Shown here: one piece after another, positions 1 through 6,400 of the stretch | How the letters are laid out: every line of letters begins with the position of its first letter | Position numbering within the stretch: position 1 is the stretch's first letter | Source: an uncultured Lachnospiraceae bacterium | GTDB taxonomy: Bacteria; Bacillota_A; Clostridia; Lachnospirales; Lachnospiraceae | NCBI GenBank assembly: GCA_946614075.1 | Contig: CAMOGO010000060.1 | Span: 1-7,002 of the forward strand | Length of the DNA: 7,002 nt | Direction of reading: 5' to 3' | Program-made: the position numbers and the translations under genes | Notes under the pieces: generated by a model | The model's database searches: none | What the model saw: the letters and a program-made list of their open reading frames with translations, nothing else | Told to the model about the DNA's origin: nothing

Positions 1-2
1 TC

Positions 3-2255
3 GTTCACGATGGGATTGCCGTTGTTCAGGCTGATCTCGACAATCGCCTGATCCTGTCCCGCGTACTCGAAGCTGAGGTCGTACTGCGCATCGTTCTTCA
101 CATAGTGCGGATCGCAGGAAAGCTCCTTGGCATAGTATTTGCCAAAGGGCAGGTCTGCGGTAAACTGAATGTGACCGTACTCGTCCGCAAAGGCGATCTC
201 AATGAGACCGTCAGCAGGAAGGATACAACCGTCCTCGGCGACGATGTCCTCTCTGGCGTAGAGGCCGAAGGAGACTCCCGTGATCTCGCCGCTCAGACCG
301 ATGCCGAAGGAGTTGCTGGTCTCCAGTTCCTTTTCTGCGGTAATACTGACTTTCTGACGATCATTGACAAAGCCTGCCTCCGTGGAAGTGAGGGATACCT
401 CCTGCCCAGCGTAGTCGAGCTTGACCTCCTGCGGCTGGGTGTTGAGAACGCAGCCTGTGGGAGCCTTGATCTCGACCACCTTGTAGCGGCCAAGGTAAAG
501 CTCCTTGGAGGTAGCCGTGCCGTCCTCGCCGGTCGTGATCTCATCAACAACAGTTCCGGCTTCAGCACGCAGGGTTCCGTCGCCCGTGTAGATGTCCTCG
601 GCTGCGATGACCTGATAGGTAGCGCCAGCCAGACCGCGCAGCTCATAGACAGGAGTATATACACAGTTGATCAGAATGGAGGTCTTGCCATCCTTGTCGG
701 CGGGGACTCTGTCGCCCGTAACATTTACAGTCGCAAACACCTCGCCGGACTTGCTTACTCGGATGGTTCCTTTCTGCGCCTGGTCGTACACGGTGATCGT
801 AATGACATTGCGGCCATCCTGATCTTCGTTGCTGGCTTTGGTCACAGTAAACGGAACGGGAGTGCTGTCGAGAACATAGCCATAGGGGGCCTGGACTTCA
901 ACCAGCGTGTAGTCTCCAACATCCAGAACCTGCGGGGTGAGCAAGGTGCCGTCTGCGCTCACATAGAAGGTGTCGATGGTGGTCGGCTGCGGGTAGGTGT
1001 AGCTCATCTGCACGAGCTGACCATTGGCATCATAGATCTGGAATCCCGCGCCGGACAGGGAGATCGTCTGGCCGGTTTCTTTGTCTGCCTTGACGACCTT
1101 GATGAACGCCGTATAGTTGGCGTTGTTGATCAGGTACTTATAGTTCTCTCCGTCCTTTGCCACGAAGACAGTGAAGTCCGGCATGAACTCCGTCTCAGGG
1201 AAGCCCTTGGTCTGATGTACGGTATAGACGCCATAGGGCAGGAGCTTTGAGATGGCAAAGCCGTCCTGATCACAGACCAGGACGTCACGCTCGGAGTCCT
1301 TCGCACCCTCGAAGCTGCCAGCGGAGGCGAGGTAAATCTGGAATTCAGCGCCTTCCTCGGGCGTCTCAATCTGGGTGCTTCCATCATCGTGATGTTTAAT
1401 AATGGAGATCTGTCCTTTGATCACCTGGTCCGTAGGATTCACATCGGGCGCAGTATTGAGTTCAACAGTATAGGTTCTGGGAGAAGCGCCGACCGGATAG
1501 GCCGTGCTGTCAAGCAAATAGCCCTCGGGCGGGGTGATCTCTTTGAGCGTCCAGTTGTCGCCGCAGATGTGATAAGCAGAAGTGGCGTGACCGTTTTCGT
1601 CGGTTACAAGCGTTTCCACCAGATTACCGTTCTCATACAGGCCATAGCTGGCGCCTGCAAGAGAAGCATCTCCCTGGGCGCTGCCGCTTTCCGCATCCGT
1701 CTTATTGATGGAGACCTGGAACTTCTTCAACGTGTTGGTGAACACGACATTGGTTTCCTCGTTCCAGAAGATCTTCAACGTCTGAGCAGAAGGGATTACA
1801 TATCGCTCCGGTACATCTACCTCTTCCAGTGTGTATCCGTCCGGTCCGGAGATCGGGATGTCCGGAAACGATGCCACACCAGTGTCATCCGAGGTGGCGA
1901 GCAGATCAACATCCCTACCCGAAGCGCTTTTACCGTGGAGGCGAAAGGTGATGCCTGCGTTCAGGCCGTCCTCCGCGTTTTTCACGACAACAAGGTTGCC
2001 CTTCTTGAGCTTGTTGTTGAAGCTGACCTTCGCGGTTTCTCCTGCCACGACGGTGATGCTCTGCTCCTGCTGCGGCTCGTAGTAGTCAGCGACCTGCTCG
2101 GTCACCGTATAGGTGCCGGGGACAAGGCCCTTGACTTCCAGGGAACCGTCATCGCCGGTCTTAACCGTCTGATTGATGCCGTTGCCGCTGATGGTCATGT
2201 TGATCCCGGCGACTACACCATCTTCGCTGGCTTTCACGATCTTGATATTGCCGCC
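3..2255 (-). repeat. Tandem array of seven Cna_B/SpaA-like domains (protein-level repeat)
   Basis: Domains begin near residues 305, 390, 483, 585, 687, 800 and 937 of the adhesin. Each shows a first-strand Lys (K312, K396, K489, K591, K693, K806 and, less certainly, K946), a central strand of the form Y/W-T-x-x-E often followed by Pro-x-Gly-Tyr, and a last strand usually with Asn. The central Glu is E357, E449, E543, E757, E899 and E1015; in domain 4 it is replaced by Gln652. In domain 5 the last-strand position looks like Asp795 rather than Asn. The repeats are divergent at DNA level, so this is an old array. Domains 1 to 5 span about 85-115 residues; domains 6 and 7 are about 120-137 residues and carry the GLAGATY / EDIYTGDGTLRA and FGIGLSGEITGV / PADGLIE signatures common in long clostridial Cna_B proteins. 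Confidence 0.82.
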
Positions 2256-3167
2256 GGGGGTCTTGACGCGAAAGCTGGCTACGATATCCTCCGGCTTTGC
2301 TACGCCGACGATCACGTCCTGAAGGTTGGGATCGCCATAGGTCACGAGCTGAGCGGAGGCGCTGATGCCGCTGGACTTGGTCAGCGTAATGGTGACCTCG
2401 CCATCGACATAGTCCGAAGCGGTCACAACCAGTTTGTTGCCGTTCTTGGCAACCTGAACACCGCTGTCAGAGGAACTGATACGACAGTCAGCAAGGACGC
2501 TGTTGCTGTCGGTCAGAGTCAGGGTGTACTTGCCATCGGCATAGCTCATTGCCTTCGTGCTGCCGTCGGCAAAGCTGGGCATCGTGTGGTAGGTGGTCAT
2601 GTAGGCTACGATGTTGTTATAGACCTGCCGTACCTCCGGATGGTAATTGCCCTTACAGATGGAGTTCAGGATGACGTCGGTGCTGCGCTCAAAGGTGACG
2701 GGATCACGAGCACCACAGACGAACTCCCAGATCAGGAGCTGGGTGGCTACAGCCTGCGAACCGTCCGAACCTCCGATACGGGCGCTGTTTCCAGCGCGGC
2801 CAAAAGCGAGAACCGTCTTGATGGCGTTCTTAACATCGGGACTCAGTCGGTCCCAGCTCTCCGAAACGCCGAGGTGCAGTTCATCGCCGAGGACGAGGTG
2901 ATGGCCCGGCTCAATGCAGTATGCCTCTTCATCGTTGATCCAGATGCGGACGCGATGCTCTGTGCCGGAGCTCGAACCGGCAGTATAACCGCCGAGCGTA
3001 AACGAGTCGTGATACATGATCTCCGTTCCGTCGCTCTCATAACTGAAGTCAAAGTAGGGAACGCCCTTCTCCGCAGTGTAGGCGAATGCAGTCCCCGGCA
3101 TCAGCCCAACGATCATCAGGCAGCAGAGCAGACCCGTGAGAAAGCGCTTGAAAGTAGTTTTTTTCAT
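3..3167 (-). CDS. Thioester-domain (TED) Cna_B-repeat surface adhesin, C-terminus outside the window
   Basis: I translated the minus strand from the ATG at 3167 to base 3 and found 1055 codons with no stop, so the gene runs off the left edge. Residues 1-29 form a signal peptide: a KKTTFKR basic start, a hydrophobic core and an AFA cleavage site. Residues about 30-195 match the thioester domain family. YCIE holds the candidate thioester Cys84, and ATQLLIWE holds the partner Gln143, fitting the published [YFL]C and Q-x-x-hydrophobic motifs. Residues about 197-303 are a beta-rich linker domain. From residue 305 there are at least seven Cna_B/SpaA-like domains. Members of this class are wall-anchored adhesins that bind targets covalently through the Cys-Gln thioester; Cna_B domains are stiffened by Lys-Asn isopeptide bonds. 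The sortase signal expected at the C-terminus would lie beyond base 1. The gene follows the SpoVG-family gene after an 87-nt gap with two hairpins. Function is inferred from motifs only. Confidence 0.93.
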   Translation of the reverse strand, partial: MKKTTFKRFLTGLLCCLMIVGLMPGTAFAYTAEKGVPYFDFSYESDGTEIMYHDSFTLGGYTAGSSSGTEHRVRIWINDEEAYCIEPGHHLVLGDELHLGVSESWDRLSPDVKNAIKTVLAFGRAGNSARIGGSDGSQAVATQLLIWEFVCGARDPVTFERSTDVILNSICKGNYHPEVRQVYNNIVAYMTTYHTMPSFADGSTKAMSYADGKYTLTLTDSNSVLADCRISSSDSGVQVAKNGNKLVVTASDYVDGEVTITLTKSSGISASAQLVTYGDPNLQDVIVGVAKPEDIVASFRVKTPGGNIKIVKASEDGVVAGINMTISGNGINQTVKTGDDGSLEVKGLVPGTYTVTEQVADYYEPQQEQSITVVAGETAKVSFNNKLKKGNLVVVKNAEDGLNAGITFRLHGKSASGRDVDLLATSDDTGVASFPDIPISGPDGYTLEEVDVPERYVIPSAQTLKIFWNEETNVVFTNTLKKFQVSINKTDAESGSAQGDASLAGASYGLYENGNLVETLVTDENGHATSAYHICGDNWTLKEITPPEGYLLDSTAYPVGASPRTYTVELNTAPDVNPTDQVIKGQISIIKHHDDGSTQIETPEEGAEFQIYLASAGSFEGAKDSERDVLVCDQDGFAISKLLPYGVYTVHQTKGFPETEFMPDFTVFVAKDGENYKYLINNANYTAFIKVVKADKETGQTISLSGAGFQIYDANGQLVQMSYTYPQPTTIDTFYVSADGTLLTPQVLDVGDYTLVEVQAPYGYVLDSTPVPFTVTKASNEDQDGRNVITITVYDQAQKGTIRVSKSGEVFATVNVTGDRVPADKDGKTSILINCVYTPVYELRGLAGATYQVIAAEDIYTGDGTLRAEAGTVVDEITTGEDGTATSKELYLGRYKVVEIKAPTGCVLNTQPQEVKLDYAGQEVSLTSTEAGFVNDRQKVSITAEKELETSNSFGIGLSGEITGVSFGLYAREDIVAEDGCILPADGLIEIAFADEYGHIQFTADLPFGKYYAKELSCDPHYVKNDAQYDLSFEYAGQDQAIVEISLNNGNPIVN

Positions 3168-3173
3168 AATCTT

Positions 3174-3201
3174 CAAATCTGTCCTTTCTGTTTTAGATTT
3201 G
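3174..3201 (-). promoter_or_regulatory. Hairpin with the adhesin ribosome binding site in its loop
   Basis: On the minus strand a perfect 7-bp inverted repeat, CAAATCT (3201-3195) and AGATTTG (3180-3174), encloses a 14-nt loop containing AGAAAGGA, the only plausible Shine-Dalgarno site for the ATG at 3167. The distance from GGA to ATG is about 14 nt, longer than usual, and the 3' arm of the stem fills that spacer. The stem is A/T-rich and so weak. It may modulate translation of the adhesin, but it may also be chance. Confidence 0.4.
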
Positions 3202-3203
3202 TG

Positions 3204-3239
3204 AAAACAAGGGAACCTGCGCCATCGCAGACCCCCTTG
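3204..3239 (-). terminator. Rho-independent terminator or attenuator between the SpoVG-family gene and the adhesin
   Basis: Read on the minus strand, CAAGGG pairs with CCCTTG and, inside, CTGCG pairs with CGCAG around an ATGG loop. The three bases between the two blocks on each side (GGT and GTT) can form G-U pairs, giving a continuous stem of about 14 bp. TTTT follows directly (3207-3204). This is the form of an intrinsic terminator for the operon ending with the SpoVG-family gene (stop at 3255). The opposite strand lacks a comparable T run, so it should act for minus-strand transcription. Only about 36 nt remain before the adhesin ATG, with no convincing promoter, so partial readthrough is possible. 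Confidence 0.72.
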
Positions 3240-3254
3240 CATTCTTCTGTTTGA

Positions 3255-3659
3255 TTACATGGTCTGACCAAAGTCAGGCAGTTCATCATGCGGCCCGCCA
3301 AGCTCCTCGAACTGCGACGCCGCCTGCGAGTTTTCGAGCTGCTGCTGGTAGGCGTTCAGTACCTTGCTGTACAGATCATTTCTGGCGTCGGCGGTCACCG
3401 GATGGAAGATTTCGCTATACTGCGTCTGGCCGTCCTTCTTGTAGCTGTTCTGCGGCATCTGAACGAAGAGCCCCTTCTGCCCTTCGATGACTCGGATGCC
3501 ATGAACAGCGAAGGGGCCGATATTGGCGCTGGCGATAGCCTTCACACGACTGTTTTCGTAGTCTACGACGCGGTCGATTCGCACCTTGACCTCATAGCCG
3601 GTATGGGTCGGCGCATCCGGCGCGGGCGTTTTTGCTTTCTGAGTATTGACTTTTGCCAC
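3255..3659 (-). CDS. SpoVG-family regulatory protein
   Basis: This 134-residue protein matches the SpoVG family over residues about 22-107: a VKVRIDRV first strand, the AIASANIGPFAVHGIRVIEG segment (compare SpoVG LRVIEG), GLFVQMPQ, and an EIFHPVTADAR segment matching SpoVG's HPI-x-x-x-x-R. SpoVG proteins bind nucleic acid and act as global regulators of sporulation, virulence and cell-wall genes. Versions on mobile elements are common and of unknown target. It is longer than host SpoVG (about 95 residues) because of a Thr/Pro/Lys-rich leader (residues 1-20) and a Gln/acidic tail (108-134). The start is GTG at 3659, supported by a strong AAGGAGG site at 3669-3675 with a 9-nt spacer that overlaps the end of the preceding gene. 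The gap to that gene's stop is 2 nt, so it is co-transcribed and probably translationally coupled. A terminator follows. Confidence 0.9.
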   Translation of the reverse strand: MAKVNTQKAKTPAPDAPTHTGYEVKVRIDRVVDYENSRVKAIASANIGPFAVHGIRVIEGQKGLFVQMPQNSYKKDGQTQYSEIFHPVTADARNDLYSKVLNAYQQQLENSQAASQFEELGGPHDELPDFGQTM

Positions 3660-3661
3660 GG

Positions 3662-4528
3662 TTACATTCCTCCTTCCTGAAATCCGAAGAGGGCGTAGCC
3701 TATGGTGGACTGTACCTCTTCTTGTCTGATATCCTCCGGTTCTTCAAACAGGGTCATATATGTCGTCACCTCCTCGTCAGTTAGGGATCGAAAGGTTTCG
3801 CCTGCGTCGCCGCAGACAAAAAACGGGCCTGTCAGGATATCGTCATAGAAGTGACGGTTTCCTTCCAGACCCAGGAGCTTGGCTTCTTCATTCCCGACAA
3901 TGATGGTTCCATCGCCGGGATAGATCGGCTCGATTAAGCCGCCGACCGCTTTTTGGAGCATCTTCAGGTCATCCTGCACTTCGGAAACATAGGGTTCTTT
4001 ATGCGGCTCGACATACACGATGCGAAGCAGGTTTTCCGGCTTATGCGTCAGCGACTCGTCAAAGTCGATCTTCTTAAAGCCAAAGCTGTCACAGAAAAAG
4101 GCCCCGGTTTCCGCTGACGGAATCTTCATTCCAACCTTGTCATGTGCCTCGAACTCTGCTCCTTCTGTCCGTAGAGATTCGATAGCCAGATTGTATTCGA
4201 TCAGGTCGGTGTATTTTGCGGTGAAGCGCGTGCCGCTGGGATAGCTGCCAGAGATCTCGCCAACCAGGAAAGGAACTGAGTCCGGATCAATCACCACCAC
4301 ATCGGATACCGACATGGAATGACCGCGATGGAGCGGATGCCCTTCGCGGTTGAAGCGGACATACATTTCTTCCAGACCCATAGGATCAAGTTCTCCGCTG
4401 AACACTTCCTGATAGATGTTCGGATCGACCTTACGGGAGCCCGTGAACTTCTCCAAGCCCTCCATGCTGAGGAACTTGGCCCTTCCTTTATCTCGTTCAA
4501 AGTCGATCTGATAAATCTTCACTCTCAT
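3662..4528 (-). CDS. YodL domain plus DUF3846 protein
   Basis: This is a 288-residue protein with two recognisable parts. Residues 1-84 match the YodL domain (RVKIYQIDFERDKGRAKFLS, then VFSGELD, RFN, GHSMSVSDVVVID), and the typical YodL end (GAFFCDSFGFKKI) appears at 142-154, after an intervening segment of about 55 residues. Residues 166-266 match DUF3846: LLRIVYVEPHKEPYV, VGGLIEPIYPGDGTIIVGNEEAKLLGL (in part), and DILTGPFFVCGD. Both families are recurrent parts of large polyvalent proteins and small standalone proteins on conjugative elements and phages; neither has an established biochemical activity. There is no signal peptide or membrane segment, so it is probably cytoplasmic. The ATG at 4528 lies one base after the previous gene's TGA and has GGGAGG at 4537-4542. 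The C-terminus ends EGGM because those codons hold the next gene's ribosome binding site. Confidence 0.85.
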   Translation of the reverse strand: MRVKIYQIDFERDKGRAKFLSMEGLEKFTGSRKVDPNIYQEVFSGELDPMGLEEMYVRFNREGHPLHRGHSMSVSDVVVIDPDSVPFLVGEISGSYPSGTRFTAKYTDLIEYNLAIESLRTEGAEFEAHDKVGMKIPSAETGAFFCDSFGFKKIDFDESLTHKPENLLRIVYVEPHKEPYVSEVQDDLKMLQKAVGGLIEPIYPGDGTIIVGNEEAKLLGLEGNRHFYDDILTGPFFVCGDAGETFRSLTDEEVTTYMTLFEEPEDIRQEEVQSTIGYALFGFQEGGM

Positions 4529-4529
4529 C

Positions 4530-5351
4530 TCACATTCCTCCCATCGTCATGTCTTCTGCTTCAGGCTCTGGCTCTGCTTCCGTCATGTTCATTGCCTGAA
4601 CCTGTTTGTCATAGCAGTTCAGGTAGGCTTGGTAGTCGCCGGGATAAGGATTGCAGCGCAGGCAGTAGCGATAGCAATCTGTTTCGGCAACGAAGCCGTA
4701 ATTTGTATTCCCGAAGTTTCCTCGGAAGGCTCCCTCGCTGTGGTCATAGCAGTATCGTTTCATGGAATTCAAATCCTTCAGAACGCTCTTTCTGAATTCA
4801 TCCACTACGGCACCAAGTTCTTCCTTGAACCCAGGGCTGTTCCACTCCTCCAAACCACGCGGCCACCAGGTGTGCCAGAACTCCTCACCCCGACCAAAGT
4901 CCATGCGGACATAGCCGATGTTACCGTTCTTCAGATCGGTTTCATGGTCTGCCGCATAGAAGAAGGCCACTTCTTCTTTCGTTGCGGGGCGGAGCGGATA
5001 CTTCTGCGGATTCTCAGGCACAGGTAACGCGTACCTCTCGCAGAAGTCCTCCATCGTCACATCTTCACCGAGGAAGTTCAGAGCGTACTCTCTGTTTTCA
5101 ATGAGACTTCTGTATTTCTGCCCAGAGGGAAATGTGATCGGTGTCGGGAGAAGAATAGAGCCTGCGTGATTGAAGCTGGCATACTGCTCCACGGTTGCAG
5201 GCTCACCGGGATCGTTGTCACTGCCGCGCAGATCATAGCAGTGCCAGCCTTCCGGCACGGTAAACCTGTCGATCCTTGCATTTGAGAACATGGCAGGATT
5301 TCCGTAGACTTCGATGAGCTCGAAATCGTCTTTCATTGCGCTGTCACTCAT
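4530..5351 (-). CDS. LPD28 domain protein with a second Cys-rich module
   Basis: This is a 273-residue cytoplasmic-type protein. Residues about 10-105 match LPD28, a large polyvalent protein-associated domain found on mobile elements (FELIEVYGNPAMFSNARID, then WHCYDLRGSDNDPGEPATVE, NHAGSILLP and LNFLGEDVTMEDFCE). Residues about 120-250 form a second conserved-looking module with many aromatic residues (FWHTWWPRGLEEW) and cysteines C201, C226, C230, C233 and C246; C226-C233 reads C-x3-C-x2-C. Residues 258-267 are an acidic Pro/Glu tail. I chose the ATG at 5351 because it overlaps the previous stop as ATGA and has GGGAGG six bases upstream. A longer open frame to 5429 would add 26 residues that look like out-of-frame upstream coding sequence. 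The function is unknown; the family is linked to conjugative and phage proteins that act in the recipient cell. Confidence 0.83.
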   Translation of the reverse strand: MSDSAMKDDFELIEVYGNPAMFSNARIDRFTVPEGWHCYDLRGSDNDPGEPATVEQYASFNHAGSILLPTPITFPSGQKYRSLIENREYALNFLGEDVTMEDFCERYALPVPENPQKYPLRPATKEEVAFFYAADHETDLKNGNIGYVRMDFGRGEEFWHTWWPRGLEEWNSPGFKEELGAVVDEFRKSVLKDLNSMKRYCYDHSEGAFRGNFGNTNYGFVAETDCYRYCLRCNPYPGDYQAYLNCYDKQVQAMNMTEAEPEPEAEDMTMGGM

Positions 5352-6067
5352 GTGATGCCTCCCATCTCCAAAGGCGCAGCCGCTTCTTCCTCCACGGCAT
5401 GGATGGCTTCCAACTTGGCTTTTGCCCACTCTGGCAAAAACTTATCGGAGAGGACGCCAGCGATCTCCGCTCTGCGGTAGAAGCCTTTTTCTCCGTCATT
5501 GAGATGCTGCCCGAACACCTTCGTGCCGAGTGAGTCCAGCCGGCAGCCATTGCCTCCCTCGGCGTAGAAGAGTTGGTTTTCCGGTGTCTTGTACTCATCC
5601 TTGAGGACATCGGGGCGGATGACGACCACCTTTCCTCGGTAGTCCTCATCTTTGGTGCAGTGTTTTCCTTCAAACAGGCCGAGTGCCTGCCATGCTCTCC
5701 GCACCTGATTCAGAAAGATATCCGTCAGGCCGGGATGAGATTCAACGGTAAAATGCCAGCGAACATCATCATTGGGGATGGGGAATCTCTTTGCCCACTC
5801 TTTGTTCGCGGCAGAGATCCGGCCATCTTCCGCTTTCTGCTGTACAGTGTTGGCGAGGACCCAGTTCACGCGGTTAAATCCGTAGCGCTCGATGATGGTT
5901 TTCGCACAGTCATCAAGGCGGTTGTCGTTGTAGTTTTCACCGATAGCACGCTCAATCGCCCTGGCGCAGTCGCAGCTTTCCTTGAGGCTCTCACGCCAGA
6001 GATCCTGTTCCTCATTTCGGATGGCTTCCCGGAGAGAATAGCGGTAAACCGGCTCATGATCTGCCAT
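5348..6067 (-). CDS. DUF3849 domain protein
   Basis: From the chosen ATG the protein is 239 residues. Its first half matches DUF3849: VYRYSLREAIRNEEQDLWRES, then ESCDCARAIERAIGENY, CAKTIIERYGFNRVNWVLANT, and the WHFTVESHPGLTDIFLNQVRRAW ending (in part). The second half (KVVVIRPDVLKDEYKTPENQ, FYAEGGNGCRLDSLGTKVFG and FLPEWAKAKLEAI) is a module I have seen beside DUF3849 on mobile elements but cannot name. No enzyme motif is evident and no membrane segment is present. The ATG at 6067 lies 14 nt inside the 3' end of the AbrB-like gene and lacks a clear ribosome binding site, so translation probably depends on coupling. An in-frame TTG at 6115 would add 16 residues, which do not look like family sequence. 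The end (MGGIT) overlaps the next gene's ribosome binding site. Confidence 0.84.
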   Translation of the reverse strand: MADHEPVYRYSLREAIRNEEQDLWRESLKESCDCARAIERAIGENYNDNRLDDCAKTIIERYGFNRVNWVLANTVQQKAEDGRISAANKEWAKRFPIPNDDVRWHFTVESHPGLTDIFLNQVRRAWQALGLFEGKHCTKDEDYRGKVVVIRPDVLKDEYKTPENQLFYAEGGNGCRLDSLGTKVFGQHLNDGEKGFYRRAEIAGVLSDKFLPEWAKAKLEAIHAVEEEAAAPLEMGGIT

Positions 6068-6386
6068 AGAAAGCACCGGTCGGCCGATTGACCAGCTTTG
6101 CGCCGAGATGCGCAAAAGCCGCCTTCTGCTGCTCCTCCGTCAGACCGTTGAGAAGCTCAAACAGCGTGATGGAGCCGTCATTATCTTTGTCTTCCTTGAG
6201 AGCCTTCGCTCTTTCCGCGCTGCACTCATCGCAGATCCTCTCGCGCTTCACAATCACCGACTGACCGTCGGGGGCTTCCGTGAAGGAGAGAACGTCATTG
6301 TAGGCAAAACCGACCCGCTGGCGGATCTCAAAGGGGATGGTGATTCTGCCTTTCTTACCGAGTACCTTGAGCATTTTCATTTTCAT
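6054..6386 (-). CDS. AbrB/SpoVT-family DNA-binding protein with an EF-hand-like loop
   Basis: This is a 110-residue protein. Residues about 5-50 are an AbrB/SpoVT swapped-hairpin domain (LKVLGKKGRITIPFEIRQRV, then GFAYNDVLSFTEA and VIVKRE), the fold used by AbrB, MazE and SpoVT to bind DNA as dimers. CDEC at 52-55 could bind metal. Residues 66-77 read DKDNDGSITLFE, an exact match to the canonical 12-residue EF-hand calcium loop (Asp at 1, 3 and 5, Gly 6, Ile 8, Glu 12), flanked by predicted helices. The tail (LLNGLTEEQQKAAFAHLG) resembles the C-terminal helix of other element-borne AbrB proteins. It probably regulates the element's own genes. Three in-frame ATGs stand close together: 6386, 6380 and 6374. 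The GAGG upstream sits best for 6380, so the true protein may be two residues shorter. It lies 14 nt after the upstream gene. Confidence 0.87.
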   Translation of the reverse strand: MKMKMLKVLGKKGRITIPFEIRQRVGFAYNDVLSFTEAPDGQSVIVKRERICDECSAERAKALKEDKDNDGSITLFELLNGLTEEQQKAAFAHLGAKLVNRPTGAFYGRS

Positions 6387-6400
6387 GACCTCACTTTCTG

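Noticed and set aside
105..1250. A 381-codon plus-strand open frame
   Set aside because: It is in the same in-register antisense position to the adhesin. It ends exactly where the sense gene uses a TCA serine codon (1248-1250), which shows its boundary is set by the other strand.
1..3167. Possible plus-strand regulatory RNA or CRISPR-like repeats in the adhesin region
   Set aside because: The repetition is at protein level only. I see no short, regular direct repeats with spacers, and the sense reading frame is unbroken.
1389..3254. A 621-codon plus-strand open frame
   Set aside because: It lies codon-for-codon opposite the adhesin. In that register a stop needs TTA, CTA or TCA in the sense gene, codons it seldom uses, so long antisense frames arise by chance. 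Its translation shows no domain, and the minus strand has a signal peptide, a thioester domain and Cna_B repeats.
4530..5429. Longer form of the LPD28 gene starting at 5429
   Set aside because: The extra residues look like out-of-frame sequence of the upstream gene. The ATGA overlap and GGGAGG site support 5351.
5866..6057. Small minus-strand open frames inside larger genes (for example 5866-6057, 5078-5281 and 4291-4500)
   Set aside because: They are out-of-frame with clear genes, have skewed Arg/Ser composition, and have no supporting start context.
5573..6091. A 172-codon plus-strand open frame opposite the DUF3849 gene
   Set aside because: It shows no family resemblance, and it overlaps a recognisable DUF3849 gene that fits the operon.
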